Assembly (NCBI GenBank): GCA_901456055.1
Contig: CABDWT010000004.1
Coordinates: forward strand, 682,001 to 746,000
Source of the DNA: Phytobacter ursingii
GTDB lineage: Bacteria > Pseudomonadota > Gammaproteobacteria > Enterobacterales > Enterobacteriaceae
Reading direction: 5' to 3'
DNA: 64,000 bases
The notes beneath the pieces are model-generated. The model did not search any database and was not told the origin of the DNA. It saw only the letters and a list, made by a program, of their open reading frames with translations. Made by a program: the position numbers and the translations under genes. Positions within the stretch are counted from its first letter, which is position 1; each line of letters begins with the position of its first letter. Shown one piece after another: positions 33,872-42,251 of the stretch.

Positions 33872-36637
33872 TTACTGCCAGCCGTAATAGCGGCGGTAAA
33901 TCCCCTTCATCGCCTGTGTCAGCACGACGTAGGCTACCAAGATCACGGGTAGAAACACGAAAAACAAAGGCGGTAAGGATTGAAGTTTGAAGTAGTGCGC
34001 CAACGGCCCCATCGGTAGGAATATGCCTACCGCCATAATGATGCCGGTCATCACCATCAACGGCGTTGAAGCATGGCTCTGGAAGAAAGGTATCTTCGGC
34101 GTGCGGATCAGGTGAACGATCAGGGTCTGCGTCAGCAAACCGACGATGAACCAGCCCGACTGAAACAATGTTTGGGCTTCCGGGGTATTGGCACCGAATA
34201 CAAACCACATCATCAGGTAGGTCGTGATGTCGAAGATTGAACTGATTGGTCCAAAGAACACCATGAAGCGCCCGATATCTGTTGGTTGCCAGCGCTGAGG
34301 CTGGCGCAGCAGTTCCTCATCTACGTTATCGAACGGGATGGCAATCTGTGAGATGTCGTATAACATGTTCTGCACTAGGAGTTGCATCGGCATCATCGGC
34401 AGAAAAGGGACGAAGGCACTGGCTACCAACACTGAGAACACGTTGCCGAAGTTAGAGCTGGCTGTCATCTTGATGTACTTGAGCATGTTGGCGAAGGTAC
34501 GACGGCCTTCGATCACTCCTTCTTCTAAAACCATCAGGCTTTTTTCCAACAATATGATGTCGGCCGCTTCCTTTGCTATGTCCACGGCGGTATCTACTGA
34601 AATGCCGATGTCGGCCGCGCGAAGAGCCGGGGCATCGTTGATGCCGTCGCCCATGAAGCCAACCACATGTCCGTTGGCTCTGAGGAAACACACTATGCGC
34701 TCCTTGTGCGAAGGTGTCAGCTTGGCAAACACGTTGTGGCTTTCCACCTTTTCGGCTAACTCCTTGTCGCTCATGCGTTCGATATCGCTGCCCAGCAGCA
34801 CGCCGTGCGGGGCCAAACCGACTTCACCGCAAATCTTAGCAGTCACTAGTTCGTTGTCACCGGTTAGGATTTTGACTGTAATACCATGCTCAGCCAACGC
34901 CTTGAGTGCCGGAGCGGTCGATTCCTTCGGTGGATCTAGAAAAGCGACGTAGCCAATCAAAGTCAACTCGCGCTCGTCTAATTGGCTGTAGGTGTCCTGT
35001 GTCGGCGGCGCTTCCTTGGCAGCGACAGCGACCACGCGCAGACCTTCTTCGTTCAGATCAGTCGTCACCGTACGGATGCGAGCTAGTAGTTCTGGCGTCA
35101 GTGGCTCGACCGTTTCACCGTGGCGCACCTGCGTGCAGACGGAAAGGATTTCCTCAACAGCACCTTTGGTAATGAACAAATGATGCTGATCGTGTTCGGC
35201 TACCACCACCGACATGCGGCGGCGATTGAAATCGAACGGTATTTCATCTACCTTGCGGTAGTTCTTGGCTGGCTCCAGCTCGCGATGCACTTCGGCGTGC
35301 TCTAGCACCGCCACATCCAGAAGGTTTTTTAGGCCAGTCTGGTAGTAGCTGTTGAGGTAGGCCGTTTCCAACACCTCGTCTGAGTCTTCTCCCCAAACAT
35401 CGACATGGCGTGATAGAAAAATCTTATCCTGTGTCAGCGTTCCAGTCTTGTCGGTACACAGAACGTCCATAGCGCCGAAGTTCTGGATGGCGTCCAACCG
35501 CTTGACGATGACTTTCTTGCGTGACAGGATCACTGCCCCCTTAGCCAGGGTAGAGGTGACGATCATCGGTAGCATCTCGGGCGTCAGGCCCACAGCAATG
35601 GACAACGCGAACAATAGTGCCTCCATCCAGTCATCCTTGGTGAAGCCGTTGATAAACAAGACCAGTGGTGACATCACGAACATGAACCGGATCAGCAGCC
35701 AGCTCACCTTGTTAATACCTGTTTGGAATGAGGTCGGAGCGCGGTCTGTGGCAGTCACCCGGCTGGCCAGTGCACCGAAATAAGTATGGTTGCCAGTGCC
35801 CAGCACAACAGCCGTGGCAGACCCAGACACCACGTTAGTGCCCATGAACAGGATGCTGTCCAGTTCCAGCGGGTTGATGGACTTCATATTGCGCTGGGTT
35901 GTGAACTTTTCCACCGGCATTGACTCGCCAGTCATCGCCGCTTGTGCCACGAATAGGTCTTTGGCGGCAAGTATTCGGCAGTCAGCAGGGATCATATCGC
36001 CAGCCGACAGGACGATCAGGTCGCCGGGCACTAGGAGCCTGATCGGAAGCTCCATTCGTTGCTCTGCCTTTACATGCGAGTGGGCACCAAAGCGGTTCTC
36101 GGTCTCTGTTGCGACGTCTTCCGACTGGTCGCGACGTATGATGGTAGCGGTGTTGCTGACCATAGCCTTTAGCGCGTCGGCGGCCTTGTTCGACTTGCCT
36201 TCCTGCCAAAAACGCAGCAATGTGGAGAGCATCACCATAGATCCGATGACCAGCGTAGCCTTAATGTCTTCAGTAAAGTAGGAAATGGCGGCCAGCAGCG
36301 TCAGCAGCAGGTTGAAGGGATTGCTATAGCAGTGCCACAGGTGCATCCACCACGGCAACGGCTTCTCGTGTTCGACCTCGTTAAGACCCGCGTACTCGCG
36401 GATTGTCTCGGCCTGCGCTTCAGACAAGCCCTCACTGTGGCTGCCAAGTTGCTTAAGCAGGGTATCGGATTCGGCGATCGCCGCCGCAACCAGCATATGG
36501 GACAGCGTGGCTGGTACTTCCCGATTAACTCCGGTCTGGGTCAGGGTGTCCAGCAGAACTAGGCGGCGGAAGTGCCTTGTTACATGGCGCGAGCGAATGA
36601 AGCTCGCGAAGAGTTCTTTCAGAATGGTGAGTTTCAT
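33872..36637 (-). CDS. mgtA: Magnesium-type P3B ATPase (MgtA/MgtB family)
   Basis: A 921-aa P-type ATPase that imports Mg2+, and potentially Ni2+ or Co2+, at the inner membrane. It has TGES (AMTGESMPVEKF), the phosphorylation motif DVLCTDKTGTLT, MGDGINDAPALRAADIGIS, and ten expected membrane helices with MTASSNFGNVFSVLVASAF near the end. The length is usual. Sequence matches the MgtB pattern throughout. ATG 36637 follows GGCAAGGAAAAA. No mgtL-type leader peptide was recognised. It reads toward Ag43, away from the nickel genes, but may be part of the same acquired block. Confidence 0.9.
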   Translation of the reverse strand: MKLTILKELFASFIRSRHVTRHFRRLVLLDTLTQTGVNREVPATLSHMLVAAAIAESDTLLKQLGSHSEGLSEAQAETIREYAGLNEVEHEKPLPWWMHLWHCYSNPFNLLLTLLAAISYFTEDIKATLVIGSMVMLSTLLRFWQEGKSNKAADALKAMVSNTATIIRRDQSEDVATETENRFGAHSHVKAEQRMELPIRLLVPGDLIVLSAGDMIPADCRILAAKDLFVAQAAMTGESMPVEKFTTQRNMKSINPLELDSILFMGTNVVSGSATAVVLGTGNHTYFGALASRVTATDRAPTSFQTGINKVSWLLIRFMFVMSPLVLFINGFTKDDWMEALLFALSIAVGLTPEMLPMIVTSTLAKGAVILSRKKVIVKRLDAIQNFGAMDVLCTDKTGTLTQDKIFLSRHVDVWGEDSDEVLETAYLNSYYQTGLKNLLDVAVLEHAEVHRELEPAKNYRKVDEIPFDFNRRRMSVVVAEHDQHHLFITKGAVEEILSVCTQVRHGETVEPLTPELLARIRTVTTDLNEEGLRVVAVAAKEAPPTQDTYSQLDERELTLIGYVAFLDPPKESTAPALKALAEHGITVKILTGDNELVTAKICGEVGLAPHGVLLGSDIERMSDKELAEKVESHNVFAKLTPSHKERIVCFLRANGHVVGFMGDGINDAPALRAADIGISVDTAVDIAKEAADIILLEKSLMVLEEGVIEGRRTFANMLKYIKMTASSNFGNVFSVLVASAFVPFLPMMPMQLLVQNMLYDISQIAIPFDNVDEELLRQPQRWQPTDIGRFMVFFGPISSIFDITTYLMMWFVFGANTPEAQTLFQSGWFIVGLLTQTLIVHLIRTPKIPFFQSHASTPLMVMTGIIMAVGIFLPMGPLAHYFKLQSLPPLFFVFLPVILVAYVVLTQAMKGIYRRYYGWQ

Positions 36638-36813
36638 TGTTTTTTCCTTGCCGCTACTACCGAGAACATATCAGGAAGGTGACTATGTAGTCGGACAGTC
36701 AATAGTGCTTTCTTCGAATTCCGTGTGCGGTTTTACCGAACCTATGTTGAACGATCCCCGGTCATTCCGTGGGTTAGTGGCCGTAAATGAATAGCTTGTT
36801 TCCTTTTTAGCGC

Positions 36814-37077
36814 TCAGGCTGTTAGCTCCCGAAATAAGTGGCAGAGAACGGCGACGTATCCTGCAACATAGATGATTTGGAACTTGGCATTCCAATTCTT
36901 ACTCTCCTGTACCTTGGTATGGCCGATGCCGAACAGGGCAACTACAAAAATGACATGAAGGGCTTTGATGAACGCAATTTGACGCGAATGGATGAATTTG
37001 AAACGCCTGCGAGCGCATTTGCCAACAAGGCGCACTTGGCCGAATCTGCGTCGCATATCACGGCACAGATTTATCAT
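36814..37077 (-). CDS. Possible small membrane protein upstream of mgtA
   Basis: An 87-aa frame with one or two hydrophobic helices (ALHVIFVVALFGIGH and FQIIYVAGYVAVLCHLF) and a basic N-terminus. It lies 176 bp upstream of mgtA on the same strand. The ribosome site is poor and an open frame also exists on the plus strand (36838-37107), so this may not be real. Confidence 0.3.
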   Translation of the reverse strand: MINLCRDMRRRFGQVRLVGKCARRRFKFIHSRQIAFIKALHVIFVVALFGIGHTKVQESKNWNAKFQIIYVAGYVAVLCHLFRELTA

Positions 37078-37276
37078 AAAGGAAGCAACGAAATAGCCGA
37101 GAATTGACTACTGATGCCACCACTCTCCAAAAGCGGCAAGGTAGTGGCGAGAGGTGATACCCGCAGTTACCTCACCTGTGTGTCGCCGATTAAAGATCGG
37201 CTTCTGGGACTGTCCACAGGGAAACCTTCGTTTATTGAGATGCGTATAGTCTAGCGTAATCAAAAGTGGCAATCAA

Positions 37277-37295
37277 TATCCCCCCGGGGGGGATT
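37277..37295. promoter_or_regulatory. G/C-tract palindromic operator 1 (CsoR/RcnR type)
   Basis: TATC6-G7-ATT: six C directly followed by seven G, flanked by TAT/ATT. One of four such sites in the metal block, each just upstream of a transcription unit. The repressor at 43655 is of the family that binds such G/C tracts. Confidence 0.75.
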
Positions 37296-37308
37296 TGATG
37301 GCAGAATT

Positions 37309-37506
37309 ATGACAACACAAACTGAACCCCTAAAGTTATCAAACGACTCAAATGAGCCTCTGGGCGTTGTTGGTCAGACAGCGTTCTTTGGGCAGATAGA
37401 ATACAAATGCACTTGGTGGTGTGAGGTTACTAAAAGTGGGACTCAGGGAGCTTATAGTGCATGTAGTGAAATCAGTGCTGGCTCGACATCAACGTGGCCC
37501 TGTTGA
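37309..37506 (+). CDS. Doubtful 65-aa ORF behind operator 1
   Basis: The ATG lies 14 bp after operator 1, similar to the other operator-gene spacings (23-42 bp), which is the only argument for it. The product (MTTQTEPLKLSNDSNEPLG..., four Cys and several Trp) is unrecognised, and the ribosome site is weak. The region 37507-37744 also holds a 34-aa frame with a CRVC motif (from 37593). Either could be a leader or a remnant. Confidence 0.25.
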   Translation: MTTQTEPLKLSNDSNEPLGVVGQTAFFGQIEYKCTWWCEVTKSGTQGAYSACSEISAGSTSTWPC

Positions 37507-37744
37507 TGTTCTGGGCACTACAGGGATATAAGCTCTGGTATCAATATTGCTGCGGCGCCAACTTAGATGGGCGGAGAGTAGATACAAATAACCATGAACA
37601 GAACAGGGAATCCTTGTCGGGTTTGTGAGGCGTTGAGCAAGCCCGTCATTTTCCTTCGGCACGGCGGCTATGAGTGGCAAGCAGAGGGGGGACCATAATA
37701 AATTTCAGCAACGTCTCAACGTATTTCGATTACCCGTGGCAATT

Positions 37745-38221
37745 ATGACCATGGAAAATTATCGTCGAGTTCATATTTTTTATTGCTATCGCTGCGCAAG
37801 CCAGTTTAGATTACGTCCGTCATTCCAATGTATCGTCAGGAAACTGTTGACAGTGCCTCATTGCTGCAGAAGCTATTACAGAATCGTGCTAATCATCGTG
37901 ATGCTTGTCATGTTGATGGGTTCGTTTATGGCAAGGCCTCAGCTTCCCTTGTCATCCGTGCAAACTCTGGCAGCAGTTGATTCTCATCAGCATGATGTTG
38001 AGGTCAGTGATCCGCTGCATGATCCACTGATTTATCACTCACACGGTAACATTCATCATCTGAATGCTGATCACTCTCATGAGCTGAATAAATTATTCGC
38101 ACTCACCACCCTTATTCTCTTGCCGGTGTGCTGCTACATTGCACTGACATCGCCTTTCTCTCAAATACAAAATATCCTCCTGACAGGTCCTGAACGCCCT
38201 CCGAAGTTGCTTTTTGCCTGA
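37745..38221 (+). CDS. His-rich small membrane protein of the metal block
   Basis: About 158 aa if ATG 37745 is used; a later GTG or ATG near 37852-37907 is possible because the first 40 residues look atypical. It has a membrane helix (YYRIVLIIVMLVMLMGSF), a periplasmic His/Asp-rich stretch (DSHQHDVEV...YHSHGNIHHLNADHSHE), and a second helix (LFALTTLILLPVCCYIAL). The His cluster suggests metal binding outside the inner membrane. It precedes the HupE-like gene by 38 bp and falls under operator 1. Confidence 0.6.
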   Translation: MTMENYRRVHIFYCYRCASQFRLRPSFQCIVRKLLTVPHCCRSYYRIVLIIVMLVMLMGSFMARPQLPLSSVQTLAAVDSHQHDVEVSDPLHDPLIYHSHGNIHHLNADHSHELNKLFALTTLILLPVCCYIALTSPFSQIQNILLTGPERPPKLLFA

Positions 38222-38259
38222 AAACTAACTTATTGTTATTTCTAGCTTAAGGACTTTGT

Positions 38260-39000
38260 ATGTTCACTAACCTTGCGTTACGTGGCGGGGTAAGCGGCGG
38301 CCTGTTTTCTGCCCGTGCGCGCTCTGCCTGCCTGCTATTTGTACTCTTTATTCTTTTCTACAGCCAGGGCGTCGCTGCCCATGGTGTAGCGGAAGGGGAT
38401 AAAGGGTATATTCAGGAAATCACCGGGATAAACATCATCCCATTTATCTATCTGGGTGCCAAACATATGGTAACAGGGTACGATCACCTGCTTTTCTTGT
38501 TTGGCGTGATTTTCTTCCTCTACAAAATGCGCGATATCGGGCTGTATGTAAGCCTTTTCGCACTGGGTCACTCAACTACACTTCTGATTGGCGTTTTCTT
38601 CAACATCAACGTAAGCGCTTACATTATCGACGCGATTATTGGCTTATCCGTCGTCTATAAAGCGCTGGACAATCTTGGTGCTTATCAGCGCTGGTTTGGT
38701 ATTCAGCCGAACACAAAACTGGCGACGCTCATTTTTGGTTTTTTCCACGGCTTTGGTCTGGCGACAAAAATCAAAGAGTTCGAAATCTCACCTGATGGCC
38801 TGTTCATCAATCTCATCTCTTTCAATATCGGTGTGGAAATTGGACAAATGATCGCCCTCTGCACCATTTTGATTGCCATGAGTTTCTGGCGCAGAACGGC
38901 GGGATTTTTCCGCCATGCCTACACCGCGAACGTCGTAATGATGAGCGCTGGTTTCCTGTTAATGAGCTACCAGATTTGCGGCTACATCCTGTCTGAATGA
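38260..39000 (+). CDS. HupE/UreJ-family membrane protein
   Basis: A 246-aa protein with about six membrane helices after a signal-like N-terminus. It carries the family motifs GAKHMVTGYDHLLFLFGVIFF and GFFHGFGLA, whose His and Asp residues are thought to bind metal. HupE/UreJ proteins are nickel permeases or accessory proteins. Here, within a resistance cluster, export or sensing is also possible. The next gene starts 10 bp downstream, so they form an operon. Confidence 0.82.
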   Translation: MFTNLALRGGVSGGLFSARARSACLLFVLFILFYSQGVAAHGVAEGDKGYIQEITGINIIPFIYLGAKHMVTGYDHLLFLFGVIFFLYKMRDIGLYVSLFALGHSTTLLIGVFFNINVSAYIIDAIIGLSVVYKALDNLGAYQRWFGIQPNTKLATLIFGFFHGFGLATKIKEFEISPDGLFINLISFNIGVEIGQMIALCTILIAMSFWRRTAGFFRHAYTANVVMMSAGFLLMSYQICGYILSE

Positions 39001-39009
39001 GGAACGAAA

Positions 39010-39714
39010 ATGTACAACAATGACTTACCCACTCGCGCGGAACTTCCGTCAACCATCAAATTACTCCAGTCCACTCTCGTTGCGGCTATTGTGGCACTGG
39101 TCTTGCTGATAACCACGGTGATGCCGTCTGAATTCGGTATTGACCCCACCGGCGTTGGCCGCCTGTTGGGGCTGAAGAAAATGGGCGAAATTAAAACCCA
39201 GCTTGCAGAAGAAGCGGCGGTAACAGGAAAAACTATACGTGGAACGGAAAACGGCCCCTGGGCGGTAACTCCCACACCTGCGTCCGAGCGGCCCGTCTCA
39301 GATTTTCCACCTAAAGCAGTAACTTCAAATTATCCCGAGCTAAGTGCACCGGATGGGGCAATTCAGAATAGCGATACGCGAAGCTCTGGATCATTGCAGC
39401 ACAAGTTGATTATTACCCTTAACCCCAATGAAGCAGCAGAGGTAAAAATGGAGATGCGTAAGGATGCGCGGGTTTCCTATCAGTGGGTGAGTAACGGTCC
39501 GGTCAACGTGGATGCGCATGGCGACCCGGTTAATGCGCCGAAAGGTTTCTATCATGGATACGGTAAGGACAGGCAAATCACCTCAAGTGACGGAGTGTTA
39601 CAGGCCGCATTTGATGGAAAGCATGGCTGGTTCTGGCGTAACCGTGGGTCTGAGACTGTGACAATCCAGCTGGATACTAACGGTGAGTATCTGAGTATCA
39701 AACGGGTAATTTAA
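39010..39714 (+). CDS. Membrane-anchored periplasmic protein beside HupE-like gene
   Basis: A 234-aa protein with one N-terminal membrane anchor (LVAAIVALVLLITTVM), a Pro/Ser/Thr-rich linker, and a C-terminal globular periplasmic domain (HKLIITLNPNEAAEVKMEMRK...GFYHGYGKD...GWFWRNRGSETVTIQLDTNGEY) that looks like a beta-sandwich. It is commonly annotated as a transmembrane anchor protein next to HupE-like genes. The role is unknown. It ends the first operon of the metal block. Confidence 0.7.
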   Translation: MYNNDLPTRAELPSTIKLLQSTLVAAIVALVLLITTVMPSEFGIDPTGVGRLLGLKKMGEIKTQLAEEAAVTGKTIRGTENGPWAVTPTPASERPVSDFPPKAVTSNYPELSAPDGAIQNSDTRSSGSLQHKLIITLNPNEAAEVKMEMRKDARVSYQWVSNGPVNVDAHGDPVNAPKGFYHGYGKDRQITSSDGVLQAAFDGKHGWFWRNRGSETVTIQLDTNGEYLSIKRVI

Positions 39715-39780
39715 TCCTCGGACCTGCTTACAGGCTGTCATATTGAAAAACCGATACAAGAATTTACATTGATATGCCTT

Positions 39781-39803
39781 AACATCCCCCCTGGGGGGAT
39801 GTT
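39781..39803. promoter_or_regulatory. G/C-tract palindromic operator 2
   Basis: A 23-bp perfect palindrome around a single T: AACAT-C6-T-G6-ATGTT. It ends 41 bp before the small His-rich gene at 39845. Confidence 0.82.
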
Positions 39804-39844
39804 AAGCTTTAATAACCCGATTATTCTCTGAGAAAAGTTGAGTT

Positions 39845-40216
39845 ATGCATCCGTTGTTCAGACGCTCCCCCCGATATGTAGTGATGATCTTCATCATGGC
39901 CATAGGCATGATGATTTCATCTATGGGGTCGTTTGCATCACACGGTACAAATGGACTGACGGGAAATGATGTAGATATCCATGATGTCTTAAAGGCGTCC
40001 GATGCTTTTGGTCACTCCCACGATTCCAATGCTCAGCGCATGGGTCATAGCGGACATAACGCTGCGGACCATTTTCATGAAACTCCTGAACCTCCGCCCT
40101 CTGTGGAGATTTCTTTTACCCCTGTAGCAGAATCCTGGCGTGTCCTGGAAGATACGCGCTCACCCGTCAAGAGCACCGATATCATTTACCGTCCCCCCAG
40201 TCTTCGCGTGATCTGA
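39845..40216 (+). CDS. Small exported His-rich protein
   Basis: A 123-aa protein with a signal or anchor helix (YVVMIFIMAIGMMISSMGSF) and a His-rich segment (FGHSHDSNAQRMGHSGHN, DHFHETPEPPP), then a short C-terminus. The plan is like the protein at 37745, so the two may be diverged copies of a metal-buffering module. First gene behind operator 2; the methyltransferase-like gene follows 63 bp later. Confidence 0.65.
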   Translation: MHPLFRRSPRYVVMIFIMAIGMMISSMGSFASHGTNGLTGNDVDIHDVLKASDAFGHSHDSNAQRMGHSGHNAADHFHETPEPPPSVEISFTPVAESWRVLEDTRSPVKSTDIIYRPPSLRVI

Positions 40217-40279
40217 TTTTGTGTCCGGGCGACAGGTTGTTCGCCAAATACATACATCTTACAGGTTTGCGGAGACGCT

Positions 40280-41200
40280 ATGTTTAAAGACTCCATTCAG
40301 GCGCGTCGCGAGATTGCGCAAAATTTTGCTGAATTAAATTATCAGATAAGCCCTGGTCACTGGCAGACGCTGTGCATGGGAATTAACCGTGATTTACAGG
40401 CGAAGAAATTACGCCCCAACGTGTCGGTTCCCTCACGTAAGGCCGTACTGCCCTTCCTCAGGTCAATGTACAAAGAAACGGGCTCAATGCTGAAAGCTAT
40501 TCTGGCTTTTGGATTTGACGGCCCGTGGACATCAAGCGGTGGATCGTTCAGGCTTGCCCGGGAGATTGGCTTCGACATTGCGATGTACTCACGCAATGTT
40601 CACCACAAATACGGCAGTCTGACATTCCTGGAAATCGGCGCGGCGTGGGCAGGATTTCATGACAAAGGGGACGTTTATCCGGATGCAGCTATCTCTGGTC
40701 TTGCCACAACGTTCCGCGAACATCTGGGTGAAAGCGTACATCTGCACTTCACCAATCTCACGCCCTGGCATGAAGCATTACCAACAGGCGTGGTGGAACA
40801 TCCCTATGTCACGGCAGCAGGCCTTGGTCTGCTTGAAGCCAGGGGACTTGGTCCAGGTCAAGTGGATGTTATCTATTCCCAGGCTGCAGCCTATTTTGAG
40901 GAAGATTTTCCGGCATTTATCAAAAGTGCAGCACGGCTTCTCAAAGGCGGTGGGGTACTGGTTTTCAACCATGACCCGGTTATTGCTGCAGAAATGGACG
41001 AGATTGCGTGGGATTGCGGGTTACGCCTGGTCAGACGTAAACAAATGGGCGGGATGAACGGCGCCATCGCACGGTATCACCGCCTTAGCTCCTCGGCGGC
41101 AGACGTTATTGCATTTACGGGTAAGAAGACTGAGCAGGAGACCGAAGTTGTCTGTGAATCTCTGGTGATGTCAGCTCTGCGCCGAAACGTGGAGGTGTAA
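40280..41200 (+). CDS. SAM methyltransferase-like protein of the metal block
   Basis: A 306-aa soluble protein. Class I methyltransferase features are a glycine-type motif I (LTFLEIGAAWAGFHD, about residues 112-126), an acidic motif II region, DVIYSQAAAYFEED (motif IV-like), and LKGGGVLVFNHDP (motif V/VI-like). The substrate cannot be told. The next gene (Tat-exported transglutaminase-fold protein) starts 8 bp downstream, so they share an operon under operator 2. I do not know a nickel-resistance protein of this type. Confidence 0.6.
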   Translation: MFKDSIQARREIAQNFAELNYQISPGHWQTLCMGINRDLQAKKLRPNVSVPSRKAVLPFLRSMYKETGSMLKAILAFGFDGPWTSSGGSFRLAREIGFDIAMYSRNVHHKYGSLTFLEIGAAWAGFHDKGDVYPDAAISGLATTFREHLGESVHLHFTNLTPWHEALPTGVVEHPYVTAAGLGLLEARGLGPGQVDVIYSQAAAYFEEDFPAFIKSAARLLKGGGVLVFNHDPVIAAEMDEIAWDCGLRLVRRKQMGGMNGAIARYHRLSSSAADVIAFTGKKTEQETEVVCESLVMSALRRNVEV

Positions 41201-41208
41201 ACATCAGT

Positions 41209-42015
41209 ATGTTCACTCGTAGACAATTCATCACCACAACAGGAGCGCTGCTTATGACGACCTTACTGCCAGGGGAAACCCTGGCAGCCCCGCTGGCAGA
41301 CAGAATAAGCGACACCTGGCAAAAAATTAATGCAACCCGAAATAGCGGCGGGATCATCACCGTTGAAAGCATTGTCCAGACTCTCTCCCTTCCGCCGGGT
41401 ACCTCAGAATTCCGGCGTGCAATTTTTGAACTTGTGCGCCGGGTCCCGTACAAACTTGGCCCGTGGGATGGGGATACCATGGGCTTATTTCAGCAGGGAT
41501 TCGGAGACTGCCGTCACAAAGCATCAGCTGCCGAGGCTTTACTGGTTGCCGGTGGGATCCAGGCAAAGAAAAAACTCATTAAATTTGACTGGGCCAGTTT
41601 GCCCATCCCACCTGCAATTCTGGGCATCCTCCCCCAGACTCAGGGATTTCACGACACGGTTTTTTTCCATTTAAAAAACAGGGAAATGCTGTTTGATGCC
41701 ACCTGGGATCTGGCGTTGCGAGGGGCAGGGTTTCCGGTCATGCCATCATGGGACGGAAAAACAAGTACATGGGGTGTGACATCTTCTCAGATCAACACCC
41801 TGCAGGCTGTTGTTTTACCTTCACCGGGCGAAGACATCTACAGCGCAAATAAAATGAGCTGGCCTCAGCGTGAAAAAACCATGGAATTTAACCAGGCTAT
41901 TAACGCCTGGTTCGATGAACTACGGGCGAAGCGCGATGACTGGTGTACGATCGTGCATTCTGATTTAGAAGCCACAAGATTAAGCCTGAAAACCTGTCTG
42001 GGTTTTCTGAGCTAA
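41209..42015 (+). CDS. Tat-exported transglutaminase-fold protein
   Basis: A 268-aa protein with a twin-arginine signal (FTRRQFITTTGALLMTTLLPG...LAAP) that sends the folded protein to the periplasm. The mature part has a transglutaminase/papain-like triad: Cys101 in GFGDCRHKASAAEALL, His148 in GFHDTVFF and Asp163 in LFDATWD. Such enzymes cleave or cross-link peptides. Tat export suggests folding or metal loading in the cytoplasm. It shares the operator 2 operon with the methyltransferase-like gene and is followed by a strong terminator. Confidence 0.68.
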   Translation: MFTRRQFITTTGALLMTTLLPGETLAAPLADRISDTWQKINATRNSGGIITVESIVQTLSLPPGTSEFRRAIFELVRRVPYKLGPWDGDTMGLFQQGFGDCRHKASAAEALLVAGGIQAKKKLIKFDWASLPIPPAILGILPQTQGFHDTVFFHLKNREMLFDATWDLALRGAGFPVMPSWDGKTSTWGVTSSQINTLQAVVLPSPGEDIYSANKMSWPQREKTMEFNQAINAWFDELRAKRDDWCTIVHSDLEATRLSLKTCLGFLS

Positions 42016-42079
42016 TACATTCAGGTTTGGTGGGCCTTCCAGGGAAGGGGGAGATAACATCATCGGCCTTACTCATGTT

Positions 42080-42116
42080 GCTTCGGATATGACGCTGGGA
42101 TATCCGAAGCTTTTTT
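42080..42116 (+). terminator. Hairpin terminator ending the operator 2 operon
   Basis: GCTTCGGATA and TATCCGAAGC pair perfectly over 10 bp around an 11-nt loop and are followed by T6. Confidence 0.88.
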
Positions 42117-42203
42117 CGCAATCAACTCAATACATTAATCCATGTTTTATCCTGGGTACCTGGATATCTCTTGCCAGTTTGTAAAGTATTCTCTATGCTT
42201 TTC

Positions 42204-42224
42204 ATATCCCCCTGGGGGGGATAT
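42204..42224. promoter_or_regulatory. G/C-tract palindromic operator 3
   Basis: ATAT-C5-T-G7-ATAT, ending 27 bp before the MFS exporter gene. It would control the exporter-repressor-efflux operon, including the repressor itself. Confidence 0.82.
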
Positions 42225-42251
42225 TGATTCGCTGAACATAGAGAGCCTCTT

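Noticed and set aside
36838-37107. 89-aa plus-strand frame before operator 1
   Set aside because: Reads opposite to mgtA without a ribosome site; the minus-strand frame with hydrophobic helices is slightly more plausible, and both are weak.
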